55,940 bases of DNA from assembly GCA_902510995.1 (NCBI GenBank), contig CABXDL010000006.1:1-55940 (forward strand), in the 5' to 3' direction. Each line of letters starts with the position of its first letter. Positions within the stretch are counted from its first letter, which is position 1. Below are positions 43,878 to 54,205 of this stretch, one piece after another. The position numbers were made by a program, and so were the translations under genes. The DNA is from an uncultured Candidatus Actinomarina sp. (GTDB lineage Bacteria > Actinomycetota > Acidimicrobiia > Actinomarinales > Actinomarinaceae). The notes below the pieces were generated by a model that was not told where the DNA came from, did no database searches, and saw only the letters and a list, made by a program, of their open reading frames with translations.

Positions 43878-46406
43878 TTAAGTATTTTTAGTAAATTCTT
43901 GAGTTACATACTCAATACATTTCTTATCATCATATTCAGATGTACCACCGCCTATTGATAAAACCTGATCTTTGGAAGCACCTCCACCGTAAAGTTTGGA
44001 TGCGTTACTTACAATCTCAGATACATCAAACTTATCTAGACTTTCTGCGTTCTTGCATCCAACAATAACTGTTTTAGTTTCAATTTTTGCTAATAGGAAA
44101 ATAAAGTCTAGATTATGAGATTTTATAGTTTGCACCGCTAAATCTTTAGCTTCATTAGAGTCAGAAACATTTACTTTGCCTATGTAAGTGTTTAAATTAT
44201 TAATAACTTTTGCTTCGTTGATAATTCTAACTAATTCCTTACCGCTCTCTTGTTTGTTGTAAGTGTCTAACTTTTCTTTAATATCTTCATATGTTTCCAT
44301 AAAAGTTTTTAATTTTTCAGGAACATTCTCAATATTAGTTTGGAGCATTTCGCTTACTGATTTATATGATTTATAAGCATTACTCATAAAACTATAAGCT
44401 TGTTCACCAGATAACATTTCAATTCTTCTTAAATTAGAACCAATAGATGATTCGTTTAAAAGTACTATCAAGCCAACTTCATTAGAATTGTGAACATGAG
44501 TGCCACCACATAACTCTTTAGAGAAGTTACCTATATTAACTACGCGTACATCATCATCGTATTTATCACCAAAAAAAGCTAACGCACCTTCATCTTTTGC
44601 TTTTTTTATATCCATAACATTTGTATTAACTGATAAATCTTTGTAAATATTATCGTTACTCATTTGAAAAATCTCTTCCAGTTCTTCTTTTTTTACTTTT
44701 TCTGTATGGCTAAAATCAAATCGAAATTTTCCAGGAGCTACGTGGGAACCAGCTTGGGCAACATGATCTCCTAATATGTTCCTTAATGATGAGTGAACAA
44801 TATGAGCAGCTGTGTGGCTTTTTGAAACAGAACTTCTGAACCCTTTATCTACATTTAATGTGATCTTATCACCTATTTTTAAATTATTATTTTCAATTAG
44901 TAATCCGGTCGAACCTGTGTCTGATTGAATAACATCTTTTACATCAATTATTTTCTCATTAATTTTTATTGAGCCTTTATCAGATATTTGCCCACCTGCT
45001 TCGAAATAAAATGGATTTTCATTAGTAAAAATGACAGAATTTTTACCTACTTCTTCTATATGAAAAACTTCTGATTCTATAGATATTGAATCGTAACCAA
45101 CAAATTTGTTAATATCCACACCTATAATTTTATTGTCTGTTTCAGATTTTTTACCTGTATTTGATTTTATTCTGTGTTCATCAAGTAAGATATTAAATTT
45201 ATCAAAGTTAATAGATAAACCATGTTCGATTGCTGATTCTTGTGTTAATTCAAATGGAAAACCAAATGTTTCAAATAAATAAAAAGCATCTTTTTCATCA
45301 ATATCGTTTTTATTACTAAGCATATTGGTAATTTCTTGATTACCTTTAACAAGAGTATTTTGAAATAATTCTTCTTCTTTTTTGAACAGTTTAATTATTT
45401 TTGATTTGTTTTGTACTAACTCTGGGTATGTACTTTTATAATCATCAACTACTATTTCAATTAAAAAATCGAGAGACTTTAGTTCATCAGTTAATCTATA
45501 CATTGCTCTGGCAGCTCTTCTAATGATTCTTCTTAATACATAACCCCTTCCTTCATTAGTTGGTACAACTCCATCAGATATCATAAAGGTTGATGACTTT
45601 ACATGGTCAAGGACTATTCTTTCATATTTTTTATCATTTTTATGTATAACTTTATTAAGTTCTTCATACATAGAACTAAATGTATCGATCTCAAAAGGTG
45701 AATCTTTTTCCTGTAAAACCATAGCCATTCTCTCTAAACCCATTCCAGTATCTATATTTTTAGCTGGCAAATCATCTATAACATGATAAGGTTCGTCTTG
45801 AATTGATTCCATAAATACTAGATTCCATATTTCAATAAACCTATCCTCACCTCCTCCAATTGGACCACCTTCTTCACCAAAATCTTTACCTCTATCAATA
45901 AATATTTCAGAACAAGGACCACATGGGCCTGGAATATTCATATGCCAGAAATTATCTTTATCCCCCTTTTGAATTCTATCTTCCGGAATACCTATTATAT
46001 TTTTCCAGATATTATAAGACTCTTCATCATCTTTATAAACTGTGAACCAAAGGTCTTTCTTGTCAACACCTAATTCATTAGTTATAAATTCATATGACAA
46101 TCTCATTGCATCCTCTTTGAAATAATTATCAATACTAAAATTTCCTAACATTTCAAAAAATGTAAGATGCCTATCTGTATCTCCTACTATATCTATATCA
46201 ACGGTCCTGATACATTTTTGAGATGAAGTTAAATTATTATGAGGCGGTTCTTTAGAACCCATAAAAAATTCTTTTAAAGGAACCATTCCAGCTGCTGTAA
46301 ATAATAACGTCTCATCGTGTGGAATTAATGAAGATGATTCTAAAATTTTGTGATTGTTATCTTCAAAATATTTTAAGAATTTAATTCTTATTTGATCGCT
46401 ATTCAT
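43878..46406 (-). CDS. alaS: Alanyl-tRNA synthetase
   Basis: Start chosen at ATG 46406 (MNSDQIRIKFLKYFEDNNHKIL), overlapping the aspS stop; a TTG at 46421 would add five residues without a better ribosome site. The 842-residue protein has the class II core (SSLIPHDETLLFTAAGMVPLK, GPCGPCSEI), the editing domain metal site HTAAHIVH with CGGTHVHN, and a C-terminal C-Ala-like domain (GGGASKDQVLSIGG). It charges tRNA-Ala and clears mischarged Ser. Confidence 0.95.
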   Translation of the reverse strand: MNSDQIRIKFLKYFEDNNHKILESSSLIPHDETLLFTAAGMVPLKEFFMGSKEPPHNNLTSSQKCIRTVDIDIVGDTDRHLTFFEMLGNFSIDNYFKEDAMRLSYEFITNELGVDKKDLWFTVYKDDEESYNIWKNIIGIPEDRIQKGDKDNFWHMNIPGPCGPCSEIFIDRGKDFGEEGGPIGGGEDRFIEIWNLVFMESIQDEPYHVIDDLPAKNIDTGMGLERMAMVLQEKDSPFEIDTFSSMYEELNKVIHKNDKKYERIVLDHVKSSTFMISDGVVPTNEGRGYVLRRIIRRAARAMYRLTDELKSLDFLIEIVVDDYKSTYPELVQNKSKIIKLFKKEEELFQNTLVKGNQEITNMLSNKNDIDEKDAFYLFETFGFPFELTQESAIEHGLSINFDKFNILLDEHRIKSNTGKKSETDNKIIGVDINKFVGYDSISIESEVFHIEEVGKNSVIFTNENPFYFEAGGQISDKGSIKINEKIIDVKDVIQSDTGSTGLLIENNNLKIGDKITLNVDKGFRSSVSKSHTAAHIVHSSLRNILGDHVAQAGSHVAPGKFRFDFSHTEKVKKEELEEIFQMSNDNIYKDLSVNTNVMDIKKAKDEGALAFFGDKYDDDVRVVNIGNFSKELCGGTHVHNSNEVGLIVLLNESSIGSNLRRIEMLSGEQAYSFMSNAYKSYKSVSEMLQTNIENVPEKLKTFMETYEDIKEKLDTYNKQESGKELVRIINEAKVINNLNTYIGKVNVSDSNEAKDLAVQTIKSHNLDFIFLLAKIETKTVIVGCKNAESLDKFDVSEIVSNASKLYGGGASKDQVLSIGGGTSEYDDKKCIEYVTQEFTKNT

Positions 46407-48102
46407 CTTCTTCCCACTCAACTTTTATGTTATATTCAAGTAAATCTTGCTCTGATAATCTAGCTGGCGCATTTGTTAACGGATCTAATCCCGATTGTGT
46501 TTTAGGAAATGGTATTACATCCCGAATAGACTCTGCATTAACCATTTCAGCTATTAATCTATCAATGCCTATTGCAAAACCTGCATGTTGGGGAGAACCA
46601 TATGATAAAGCCTCAATAAACCAACCAAAACGTTCCCCTATTTCCTTATCAGATAAACCCCATTTACTTAAAACAATAGTCTGCATATTTGGATCATTTA
46701 TTCTTTGTGAACCTGAACCGAGTTCTACTCCGTTAAGAACAAGGTCATAATGTAATGCAGTAGCACTTTCTGGGTTATTATTAAATTCCTTTGTATTTTT
46801 AGGTGCAGTAAATGGATGATGAGATGGTTGCAATTCTCCATTTTCGTATTCAAAATATGGAAATTCATCTATCCAGATAAATTCATATTGATCTTTTTCT
46901 TTTTTTTCATACAGCTTTCTTCGGAGTATATCAAGAATAGAAGCTGTTTCTGTTGAATTCCCTGCCTGAAATATTACTGTACTATTGTTATATTTTTTTA
47001 TTTTGTTTATCTCGTTGTCTTTTAATATTTTTGTTAGAGGTCCGGATATTTCATTATCAGTGATTTTAAACCAACCTAAACCAGCGCTTCCTTCTTCTTT
47101 AACAAGCTTATCCAAATTATCTATTTCAGATCTAGTTAATAGTTTATCTAAGATAAAACCACGTACTGAACCTTTATTGTTAATGCTATTTTTTATGAAA
47201 GAAATTTCAGTGTCTATAAATATGTTTGTTAAATCTGTAATTGTTTCAGTTATTCTTAAATCAGGTTTATCAGTACCGTATAGCATTAATGATTCTTGAT
47301 ATGAAAGTCTTTTGAATGGAGTTTTTATCTGAATGGAATATACAGATTTAAGTAGATACTTCATAGTTTTTTCAACTATTTTTTGAACAGTTTGAGGATC
47401 GGCATTAGCTATTTCAATATCTAATTGTGTAAATTCAGGTTGTCTATCTTTTCTAGAATCTTCGTCCCGGTAGCATTTTGCTATTTGATAATAATTTTTA
47501 AGACCTGACAACATAAATAATTGCTTATACATTTGGGGAGATTGAGGTAACGCGTAGAAATTACCTGGTGATTTTCTTGAAGGAACAACGAAATCTTTAG
47601 CACCTTCTGGTGTTGATTTGATTAATGTTGGTGTGTCAATTTCATCTATACCAAGTTTGTTCATTGCTTCTCTAATACTTTTAAATGTTTTAGATCTTGC
47701 TAAGATATTATTTTTCATTTCATTTCTTCTTATGTCCAAATATCGATGTTTTAGTCTTATTTGCTCATCTACGTCAATACCATCATCAATTTGAAATGGA
47801 AGAACTTTACTCTGAGAGATAACACTTAAGGTTTCTAACTCTATTTCAATATCTCCATATTCCTCATCTGAATTAATATTCTCTTTTTGACGTTTAATAA
47901 GACTTCCTGATACTGATACATAATATTCATTTTTTATGCTTTCGAAATCATCAGGTTTATCTGTTACGATTTGTACTTTTGAGTCGTGATCTCTGAGTTC
48001 AAAAAAAAGTAATCCACCATGATGTCTAATGGTGTCTACCCAACCTCTTAGATCATCTATTTCATTATTAGTTTTTACACTACTTATATCTGATATATAC
48101 AT
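46399..48102 (-). CDS. aspS: Aspartyl-tRNA synthetase
   Basis: The product is 567 residues. An N-terminal anticodon-binding OB domain (LRGWVDTIRHHGGLLFFELRDHDSKVQIV) precedes the class II core with FVVPSRKSPGNFYALPQSPQMYKQ, CYRDEDSRKDRQPEFTQLDIE and the C-terminal GFAIGIDRLIAEM. A bacterial GAD insert is present near 280-400. The gene starts 2 bases after the hisS stop. The sequence alone does not show whether it also charges tRNA-Asn. Confidence 0.96.
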   Translation of the reverse strand: MYISDISSVKTNNEIDDLRGWVDTIRHHGGLLFFELRDHDSKVQIVTDKPDDFESIKNEYYVSVSGSLIKRQKENINSDEEYGDIEIELETLSVISQSKVLPFQIDDGIDVDEQIRLKHRYLDIRRNEMKNNILARSKTFKSIREAMNKLGIDEIDTPTLIKSTPEGAKDFVVPSRKSPGNFYALPQSPQMYKQLFMLSGLKNYYQIAKCYRDEDSRKDRQPEFTQLDIEIANADPQTVQKIVEKTMKYLLKSVYSIQIKTPFKRLSYQESLMLYGTDKPDLRITETITDLTNIFIDTEISFIKNSINNKGSVRGFILDKLLTRSEIDNLDKLVKEEGSAGLGWFKITDNEISGPLTKILKDNEINKIKKYNNSTVIFQAGNSTETASILDILRRKLYEKKEKDQYEFIWIDEFPYFEYENGELQPSHHPFTAPKNTKEFNNNPESATALHYDLVLNGVELGSGSQRINDPNMQTIVLSKWGLSDKEIGERFGWFIEALSYGSPQHAGFAIGIDRLIAEMVNAESIRDVIPFPKTQSGLDPLTNAPARLSEQDLLEYNIKVEWEEDE

Positions 48103-48104
48103 AT

Positions 48105-49052
48105 TTATTCTAAATCCATTATTCTATCAATGCCGAATGCAACACCAAATCCATTTATTTCTTTGCCTCCAAGTAAACTAGATAGTCTATCATACTGGCC
48201 ACCGCCACCTAGAGCATCCTGGCTTCCATTGCTTTCATTAGGTACAATCTCAAAAGTAAAATCATTATAATAATCTAAACCCCTAACTAATAATGGATTT
48301 TCTTTATATGAGATTTTTGCATCAGAAATCATATTAATTATTTTTTCATAGCTATCTTTTGATTTATCGGATCTATATTCAGATAATTTAGGCGCATTTA
48401 CTAATATTTCTGTATCATTTTTGTTTTTAGAATCAAGAATCCTTAGTGGGTTGCTTTCTAATCTTTTTAATGAGTCTTCAGATAAATTATCTTTATGATC
48501 TTCTAAATACTTTACAAGAACTTGATTGTATTTAATTCTATCATCGCTATTACCAATAGAATTAATTTCGAATGTAAAATTTGAATCTACAGGTATGCAG
48601 GATTCTAAGAAGTCGTTACTTAATTGTATAATTGAAAATATTTCATTAACTGAATCACTTTTGTAACCTAATGTTTCTGCGCCTACTTGATGAAATTCCC
48701 TATACCTACCTTTTTGCGGTCTTTCGTAGCGAAACATTTGATCTGAATAATAATAATTTTTATTTTTGGAATACTTCTTTTCAATATGATGTCTCACAAT
48801 TCCTGCTGTTCCTTCTGGTCTTAATACTAAATTTCTACCCTTTTTATCAGGGAATGTATACATTTGCTTAGTAACAATATCAGTATGTTCACCAACTGAT
48901 CTTGTAAAAAGTTCTTCTTTTTCCAAAGTAGGTATTTTAATGTAATCAAACTCATATTTTTTAGCTACATTATGAAAGGTGTTAATAATTTCTAAATATC
49001 TTTTTGCCTCATCACCTTCGATAACTCTTGTACCTCTGACACCATCAATCAT
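48105..49052 (-). CDS. hisS: Histidyl-tRNA synthetase lacking the anticodon-binding domain
   Basis: The product is 315 residues. The catalytic domain is complete: GTRVIEGDEAKRY, motif 2 FRYERPQKGRYREFHQVGAE, the histidine motif LVRGLDYYNDFTFE, GGGGQYDRL and motif 3 GFGVAFGIDRIM. It stops immediately after motif 3, where other HisRS continue for about 100 residues into the anticodon-binding domain. The stop is TAA at 48105-48107 with aspS starting 2 bases later, so there is no room for the missing domain. The intact histidine motif argues against a HisZ role. Confidence 0.9.
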   Translation of the reverse strand: MIDGVRGTRVIEGDEAKRYLEIINTFHNVAKKYEFDYIKIPTLEKEELFTRSVGEHTDIVTKQMYTFPDKKGRNLVLRPEGTAGIVRHHIEKKYSKNKNYYYSDQMFRYERPQKGRYREFHQVGAETLGYKSDSVNEIFSIIQLSNDFLESCIPVDSNFTFEINSIGNSDDRIKYNQVLVKYLEDHKDNLSEDSLKRLESNPLRILDSKNKNDTEILVNAPKLSEYRSDKSKDSYEKIINMISDAKISYKENPLLVRGLDYYNDFTFEIVPNESNGSQDALGGGGQYDRLSSLLGGKEINGFGVAFGIDRIMDLE

Positions 49053-49671
49053 CTATAAATTCCTTTAAATAGTCATTATAGTTAAGAATATTAGAGACAG
49101 TGTCACTATCACCATGACCGGGGAAAACTTCCAAACCTTTATCAAATGATAAAAACACATTGTTGACTGAATCTTTCATTTCTTCATAACTTCCACTAAA
49201 CAAATCAGTTCTACCAATACCTTGAGAAAAGACAAAATCTCCTGTAAAAACTACTCCTATTTCTACGAATTCATAGGATATGCTACCTTTTGTATGTCCA
49301 GGATTTTTATATACCTTTATGACTTCATTATCAAACGTTTCAATATTTAATAATGGTCCTTTATACTCTTCAATTAATAGTTCTTCGTTAGTAAATTGAC
49401 TAAGTTGCTCTTGAGGGTTTCTGGCTAAAAATTCATCATCCATATTTAGATAAATATTACCATCTACTTTAGGCGCCCCTAAAGCGTGGTCATAATGCCC
49501 ATGAGTTAATAAATATCCACCAACAGATAAATTCCTATCTTTTATATATTCAATAGCTGGCTCTACATCCGGAGGTAAGTCTATTACATAGCATATATCA
49601 ATTTGAGGATCTGGTTGAACTACATAACAGTTGGAAGTAGTAAAACTAGTGAAAGTGTTAATAGTGTTCAA
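49045..49671 (-). CDS. Metallo-beta-lactamase-fold hydrolase next to relA
   Basis: The product is 208 residues with LTHGHYDHALG (metal ligands), NPGHTKGSISYEF, VFTGDFVFSQGIGRTDLFSG and FPGHGDSDTV, which are glyoxalase II-like features. A similar gene lies between relA and hisS in mycobacteria. Substrate not determined. It overlaps hisS by 8 bases. Confidence 0.9.
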   Translation of the reverse strand: MNTINTFTSFTTSNCYVVQPDPQIDICYVIDLPPDVEPAIEYIKDRNLSVGGYLLTHGHYDHALGAPKVDGNIYLNMDDEFLARNPQEQLSQFTNEELLIEEYKGPLLNIETFDNEVIKVYKNPGHTKGSISYEFVEIGVVFTGDFVFSQGIGRTDLFSGSYEEMKDSVNNVFLSFDKGLEVFPGHGDSDTVSNILNYNDYLKEFIDD

Positions 49672-49674
49672 AGA

Positions 49675-51840
49675 TCAGTCTCCTTTACCTGGAAATACTC
49701 TTTTTGCATCAAATACGTTTTCAATATCTTTAGAATCAGCAATAATAGACTCTAATTGTATGTTGTCACTTAACTCTATCTGAAAAAGTAAAGATACTAT
49801 TCTTTTACTATTAGTTACTGATTTAGCAACAAGTATGTTTCCACCATTATCAGAAATAGCGATAGTAGCGTCTCTTAACAGGTATGGTCTATCAATAGCT
49901 TCAATCTCAACCCAGACAATTGAACCAGTGTGTGTATTAAGCCCCCAACTAACATCAACAATACGTTCACCTTGAGAGTTATCTATATTAACGTTTAGAC
50001 AATCAGATCGATGTATTGATATACCATTATTAATTGTCACAAAGCCTAATATGTCATCTCCAGGTACAGGAACACAGCATCTTGCCATTCTTACTTTTAT
50101 ATCGTCATATCCTTCAACTAAAACCAATTGGGAACTATTACTAGGTGTGGATTCTGGTGATAAAATATCTTCTTCTGCTGAAATTTCCTCTGGAAAAACA
50201 AATTTTCTTATTCTGTTAGCTAAGTTATTAATTTTTAAATTGTTATTTCCCAAATTTAAATACAAAGTCTCATAATTAGGGTATTTATAGTCAGATAATA
50301 AATAATCTAGAATACTTTCTTTATTTGAAAAATTTAATATATCAGTATTTTCATCAAGCCAAGTATTTAAAAGTTGCTTGCCTCTTTGAATGTCCTCATC
50401 CTTCATTTGTTTTTGATGCCATTGTTTTATTTTTGACCTAGCACGTGTTGTTTTTACAAATCCTAACCAATCCCTGCTAGGTCCTTTATCCATATCTTTA
50501 GTTGTTAAGATTTCGACAGTATCACCAGTTTTTAATAAAGTACCTAAATTTACTAGTTTTCCATTTATTTTAGCTCCAATAAGTTTTTCTCCTACTTGTG
50601 TATGTACTGCAAAAGCAAAATCTACTGGAGAAGCACCAGTAGGTAAAGTAATTACATCTCCATTAGGGGTTAAGCAAAATATCTCTTGCTCATATAAGTC
50701 AAGTTTCATATGAGATAAAAATTCATTTGGTTCTGGGTATTCTTCAGAGATACTATTTAAATCATTCGTCCATTCTTGTAGATCATTTTTTGGTTTTTCT
50801 TTATATTTCCAGTGTGAAGCAACTCCAAATTCTGCTCTGTAATGCATATCATGTGTCCTTATTTGAATCTCCATTCTTTGACCTTCTGTTGTTAAAACAG
50901 TTGTATGCAAGCTTTGATATAGATTAAATTTTGGCATGGATATAAAGTCTTTAAATCTACCAAGAACAGGTTGAAAGTTAGCATGTATTAAGCCAAGTAT
51001 TGTATAACAATTTTTTACGTCGTCAGTAAGTATACGTATACCGACTAAGTCATTTATTTCATTAAATGAAAGTCCGCTGTTGATAATTTTTTTATAAATA
51101 GAATAATTATGTTTAGGTCTACCTACTACTTTGGCTGATAAAGAGTTGTCTGTTAATAACTTTTGAATAATAGATATAGATTCGTTAATGTTTTTAGCTC
51201 TATTTGGAGCGGATTTAGAAATTAAATTGTTAATTTCTTCATTTTGATTTTTAAATAAAATATTAAAAGATACATCTTCTAAGGTGTGCTTTATATTTTG
51301 TAATCCTAATCTGTGAGCTAATGGAGCATAGACGTAGAGTGTCTCTTGAGCAATTTTTTCCTTTTTCCATTCATTAAGATAATCAATTGTTTCAATATTG
51401 TGTAATCTGTCAGCTAATTTTAAAATTAGTACTCTAATATCCTTCGACATAGCAATAACCATTTTTCTAATGGCATCAGCTTTAGCTTCTTCTTTTGAAT
51501 TATAATTTATCTTATCTAATTTGGTTACACCGTCAACGATGTCAGCAATTTCCTTACCGAATTCTTTTTTTAGTTGACTGTAGGTAATATCTGTATCTTC
51601 AATTAAATCATGTAAAATTGCAGCAACAATTGATTCAATATCCATACTTAAATTGGAAAGATATATTGCAACATGTAAAGGATGTGTAATATAAGGCTCA
51701 CCAGAATGTCTTTTCTGATTACCATGCCCAGCTAAAGCTAAATCAAAAGCTTTTTTCAGTAAAGCTATTTCATCTTTAGAGTAACCATCTGTAAGTTTTT
51801 TAAATAGATTATCTACTTGTTCAATTGTCGAATTACTCAT
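49675..51840 (-). CDS. relA: Bifunctional (p)ppGpp synthetase/hydrolase
   Basis: The product is 721 residues. The N-terminal HD hydrolase domain has HSGEPYITHPLHVA and LHDLIEDTDITY. The synthetase domain has GIRILTDDVKNCYTILGLIH and FKDFISMPKFNLYQSLHTTV, and TGS (EIFCLTPNGDVITLPTGASPVDFAFAVHTQVG) follows. The C-terminus carries a zinc-finger/helical part and an ACT domain. The hydrolase and synthetase motifs look intact, so it should both make and remove the alarmone. It lies 21 bases downstream of secF. Confidence 0.95.
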   Translation of the reverse strand: MSNSTIEQVDNLFKKLTDGYSKDEIALLKKAFDLALAGHGNQKRHSGEPYITHPLHVAIYLSNLSMDIESIVAAILHDLIEDTDITYSQLKKEFGKEIADIVDGVTKLDKINYNSKEEAKADAIRKMVIAMSKDIRVLILKLADRLHNIETIDYLNEWKKEKIAQETLYVYAPLAHRLGLQNIKHTLEDVSFNILFKNQNEEINNLISKSAPNRAKNINESISIIQKLLTDNSLSAKVVGRPKHNYSIYKKIINSGLSFNEINDLVGIRILTDDVKNCYTILGLIHANFQPVLGRFKDFISMPKFNLYQSLHTTVLTTEGQRMEIQIRTHDMHYRAEFGVASHWKYKEKPKNDLQEWTNDLNSISEEYPEPNEFLSHMKLDLYEQEIFCLTPNGDVITLPTGASPVDFAFAVHTQVGEKLIGAKINGKLVNLGTLLKTGDTVEILTTKDMDKGPSRDWLGFVKTTRARSKIKQWHQKQMKDEDIQRGKQLLNTWLDENTDILNFSNKESILDYLLSDYKYPNYETLYLNLGNNNLKINNLANRIRKFVFPEEISAEEDILSPESTPSNSSQLVLVEGYDDIKVRMARCCVPVPGDDILGFVTINNGISIHRSDCLNVNIDNSQGERIVDVSWGLNTHTGSIVWVEIEAIDRPYLLRDATIAISDNGGNILVAKSVTNSKRIVSLLFQIELSDNIQLESIIADSKDIENVFDAKRVFPGKGD

Positions 51841-51861
51841 AATTTAATGGTAGTAAGATTA

Positions 51862-52767
51862 TTATTTTTTAATTATTTTAGATAAAAATGGGATAGTAAC
51901 GAAAATTGAACTATATGTTCCAGATAATATACCGATAAATAAAGGTAAAGCAAAATCAGTTAAGGCTCCAGATAAACCAAGATAATTACCAATAAATAAA
52001 ATAGAAGCTATTGGAATAACAGAAGTAATAGATGTATTAATACTCCTCATTAATACAGCATTGAAAGTATTATTTAAAGTTTCAATATTGATATTATTTT
52101 GCTTATTAATTTTCTTAGAATCGTTAAGTTTATCAAAAAGGATAACAGTGTCGTATAGAGAATAACCTAATATTGTTAGCAGGGCGATTACAGTAGAAGG
52201 AGTTATCTCTAAATTTAGTAATAAATATACACTTAAACAAAGTAAGAGATCGTGTATAAGTGCAATTAAAGCAATTAGTGAAAATTTAAATTCATATCTA
52301 TAGCTAATTAAAATTACTATAAAACTTAAGAATATAATTAAAGCTCTCAAACCTTTTTCCGTAATTTCATCTCCAAATGTGGGTCCAACTCTTTGAAACT
52401 CAATATTTGAATCAGAAATATTAAATTTAGTTGATAAGTAAGATAAAAACTCTGCCTCTTTATCGGATGTAGATTCAGTTGCTCTAAAAATTATAGAGCT
52501 TGAGTTATCAAAAGTTTGATACCTTGAAACTTCTAATATTTTACTATTCATTACATCATTTATATCATCTGTTGAGTATTCAGTTTCAAGTTGATATGTA
52601 GTACCTCCTGTAAAATCAACAGAAAGATTCAATTCGAGTATATTTGTAAAAGTTAAAACTAATACAGTTGAAAATAATACTAATTCAACAATGAACATTT
52701 TATAAAAAATGTTACTGATTTTATAAAAATCTATTTTGGTATCACCTAGAAATAGTTTTTTAAACAT
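51862..52767 (-). CDS. secF: Preprotein translocase subunit SecF
   Basis: The product is 301 residues with an N-terminal helix, the periplasmic SecF domain beginning LSVDFTGGTTYQLE, and five further helices including GYSLYDTVILFDKLND, the conserved SecF block. It forms a proton-driven complex with SecD that assists export. It overlaps secD by 8 bases. Confidence 0.95.
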   Translation of the reverse strand: MFKKLFLGDTKIDFYKISNIFYKMFIVELVLFSTVLVLTFTNILELNLSVDFTGGTTYQLETEYSTDDINDVMNSKILEVSRYQTFDNSSSIIFRATESTSDKEAEFLSYLSTKFNISDSNIEFQRVGPTFGDEITEKGLRALIIFLSFIVILISYRYEFKFSLIALIALIHDLLLCLSVYLLLNLEITPSTVIALLTILGYSLYDTVILFDKLNDSKKINKQNNINIETLNNTFNAVLMRSINTSITSVIPIASILFIGNYLGLSGALTDFALPLFIGILSGTYSSIFVTIPFLSKIIKK

Positions 52768-54205
52768 CTTGTAAATCCTTATTTGTTATTGGAAAACACA
52801 TTCTTGGGCTCTTAGTAAAATTAGAAATAAGAGGTACAGAGTTTCTTGTATAAATTCTTGTAAATAGTAAATCAAATGTAGTTGCTAAACCTAGTGCTAA
52901 CGCAAAACCTCTAATTGGTCCAATAGCAAGAATGTATAATAGAAAAGCTGCTGATATAGAAACAAAATCTGCAATCAAAATAGTTTTCCATGCATCTTGA
53001 ACTGCTTTGTTAGCTGCAAATTCAAACGATCTACCTATTTTAAGTTCATCTTTAAACTTTTCAAATGTAACAATATATGAATCTGCTGCTAAACCAATCG
53101 AGACTATAGCTCCAGCTATACCAGCAAGAGTCAATGTATAGCCTTGGAATTTACCAAGTAAAGAAATAACAGAATAAAATAAAAAACCGAATGAAGAAAG
53201 GCCAAAAATAGCAATTAATCCAAGAAGTCTATAATAAAGAAGTAACAAAGTTGATACTATAATTAATCCAAATACACCAGCTTGAAGACCTAAATTTAAT
53301 GTATTTTCCCCTAAGGTAGCAGATACCTTTTGTATTGAGGATCTTTCAAATGCAACAGGTAAGGCACCATATCTTAATATGACTGCTAAATTATTTGCAG
53401 ACTCTCCTGCATCAGCATTACCCATAGATATAGCTGCTGTTCCACCTGTTATGCCAACATTAGGATCTACGTCAAAAGCTATACCGGGTGCTGAGACAAC
53501 CTCTCCATCAAGAACAATAGCAATTTTTCTTTGGTCGCCAGATTTAGAAGCTAGTTCTTTAGTAAGATTAGTAAATTTACTTTCTGATTCAGAATTTAAT
53601 TCCAAAGACACTATCCATTCATTATCTGGATAAACAGCAATTGCATCTGAAATATCATTACCTGTCAAAGCAGCTGGTCCAAGTTCATAGATAACTGGAA
53701 ATCCACTATTAACGCCTAATAGATAAGAAATTGTTGAAGGGTTATCATCAAGGCTTATCCCAACTAAATCATCTACACCTGCAGGTACAGTTTTAATCGG
53801 ATTATCAGGATCGTCTGGGTTAGGACTATATTCAAATGCTGGTGAGTAACCAGTATTTAATGAAGAATCTAATACTGGTCTAAATGTTAATAAACCAGTA
53901 GTACCGAGTGCTTCAATTGCTTTGTTTTGATCAGTAACTCCTGGTAACTGTACTAATACTGACCTATCACCACTTATTGAAATTTCAGGTTCTTGTACAT
54001 CTCCAAAAGCCTCTATACGTGTTCTCATAATCTCTACAGCTTTTATTAGGAGCTCTTCTTCTGTATCTTCAGGAGCAGTTAGTATTACTGATATTCCTCC
54101 TTGTAGGTCTAGACCTAATTTTGGTTTTATATCCAAAGCTACTGTGTAGTAAAACAAACCAAAAGCAATCAATGGTAAAAGAAGTATTTTAATTATATTT
54201 TTCAT
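52760..54205 (-). CDS. secD: Preprotein translocase subunit SecD
   Basis: The product is 481 residues: LGLDLQGGISVILTA near the N-terminus, the periplasmic P1 domain (RIEAFGDVQEPEISISGDRSVLVQLPG) and helices with TLTLAGIAGAIVSIGLAADSYIVTFEKFKDEL, matching D5/D6 motifs. The usual residue pattern GMAVDANVLIFER is GLAADSYIVTFEK, as in actinobacteria. It overlaps yajC by 4 bases. Confidence 0.95.
   Translation of the reverse strand: MKNIIKILLLPLIAFGLFYYTVALDIKPKLGLDLQGGISVILTAPEDTEEELLIKAVEIMRTRIEAFGDVQEPEISISGDRSVLVQLPGVTDQNKAIEALGTTGLLTFRPVLDSSLNTGYSPAFEYSPNPDDPDNPIKTVPAGVDDLVGISLDDNPSTISYLLGVNSGFPVIYELGPAALTGNDISDAIAVYPDNEWIVSLELNSESESKFTNLTKELASKSGDQRKIAIVLDGEVVSAPGIAFDVDPNVGITGGTAAISMGNADAGESANNLAVILRYGALPVAFERSSIQKVSATLGENTLNLGLQAGVFGLIIVSTLLLLYYRLLGLIAIFGLSSFGFLFYSVISLLGKFQGYTLTLAGIAGAIVSIGLAADSYIVTFEKFKDELKIGRSFEFAANKAVQDAWKTILIADFVSISAAFLLYILAIGPIRGFALALGLATTFDLLFTRIYTRNSVPLISNFTKSPRMCFPITNKDLQDV

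Noticed and set aside
48105-49052. HisZ (regulatory subunit of ATP phosphoribosyltransferase) instead of HisRS
   Set aside because: The histidine-binding LVRGLDYY and motif 2/3 arginines are intact, the gene sits in the conserved relA-hisS-aspS order, and no hisG is near.
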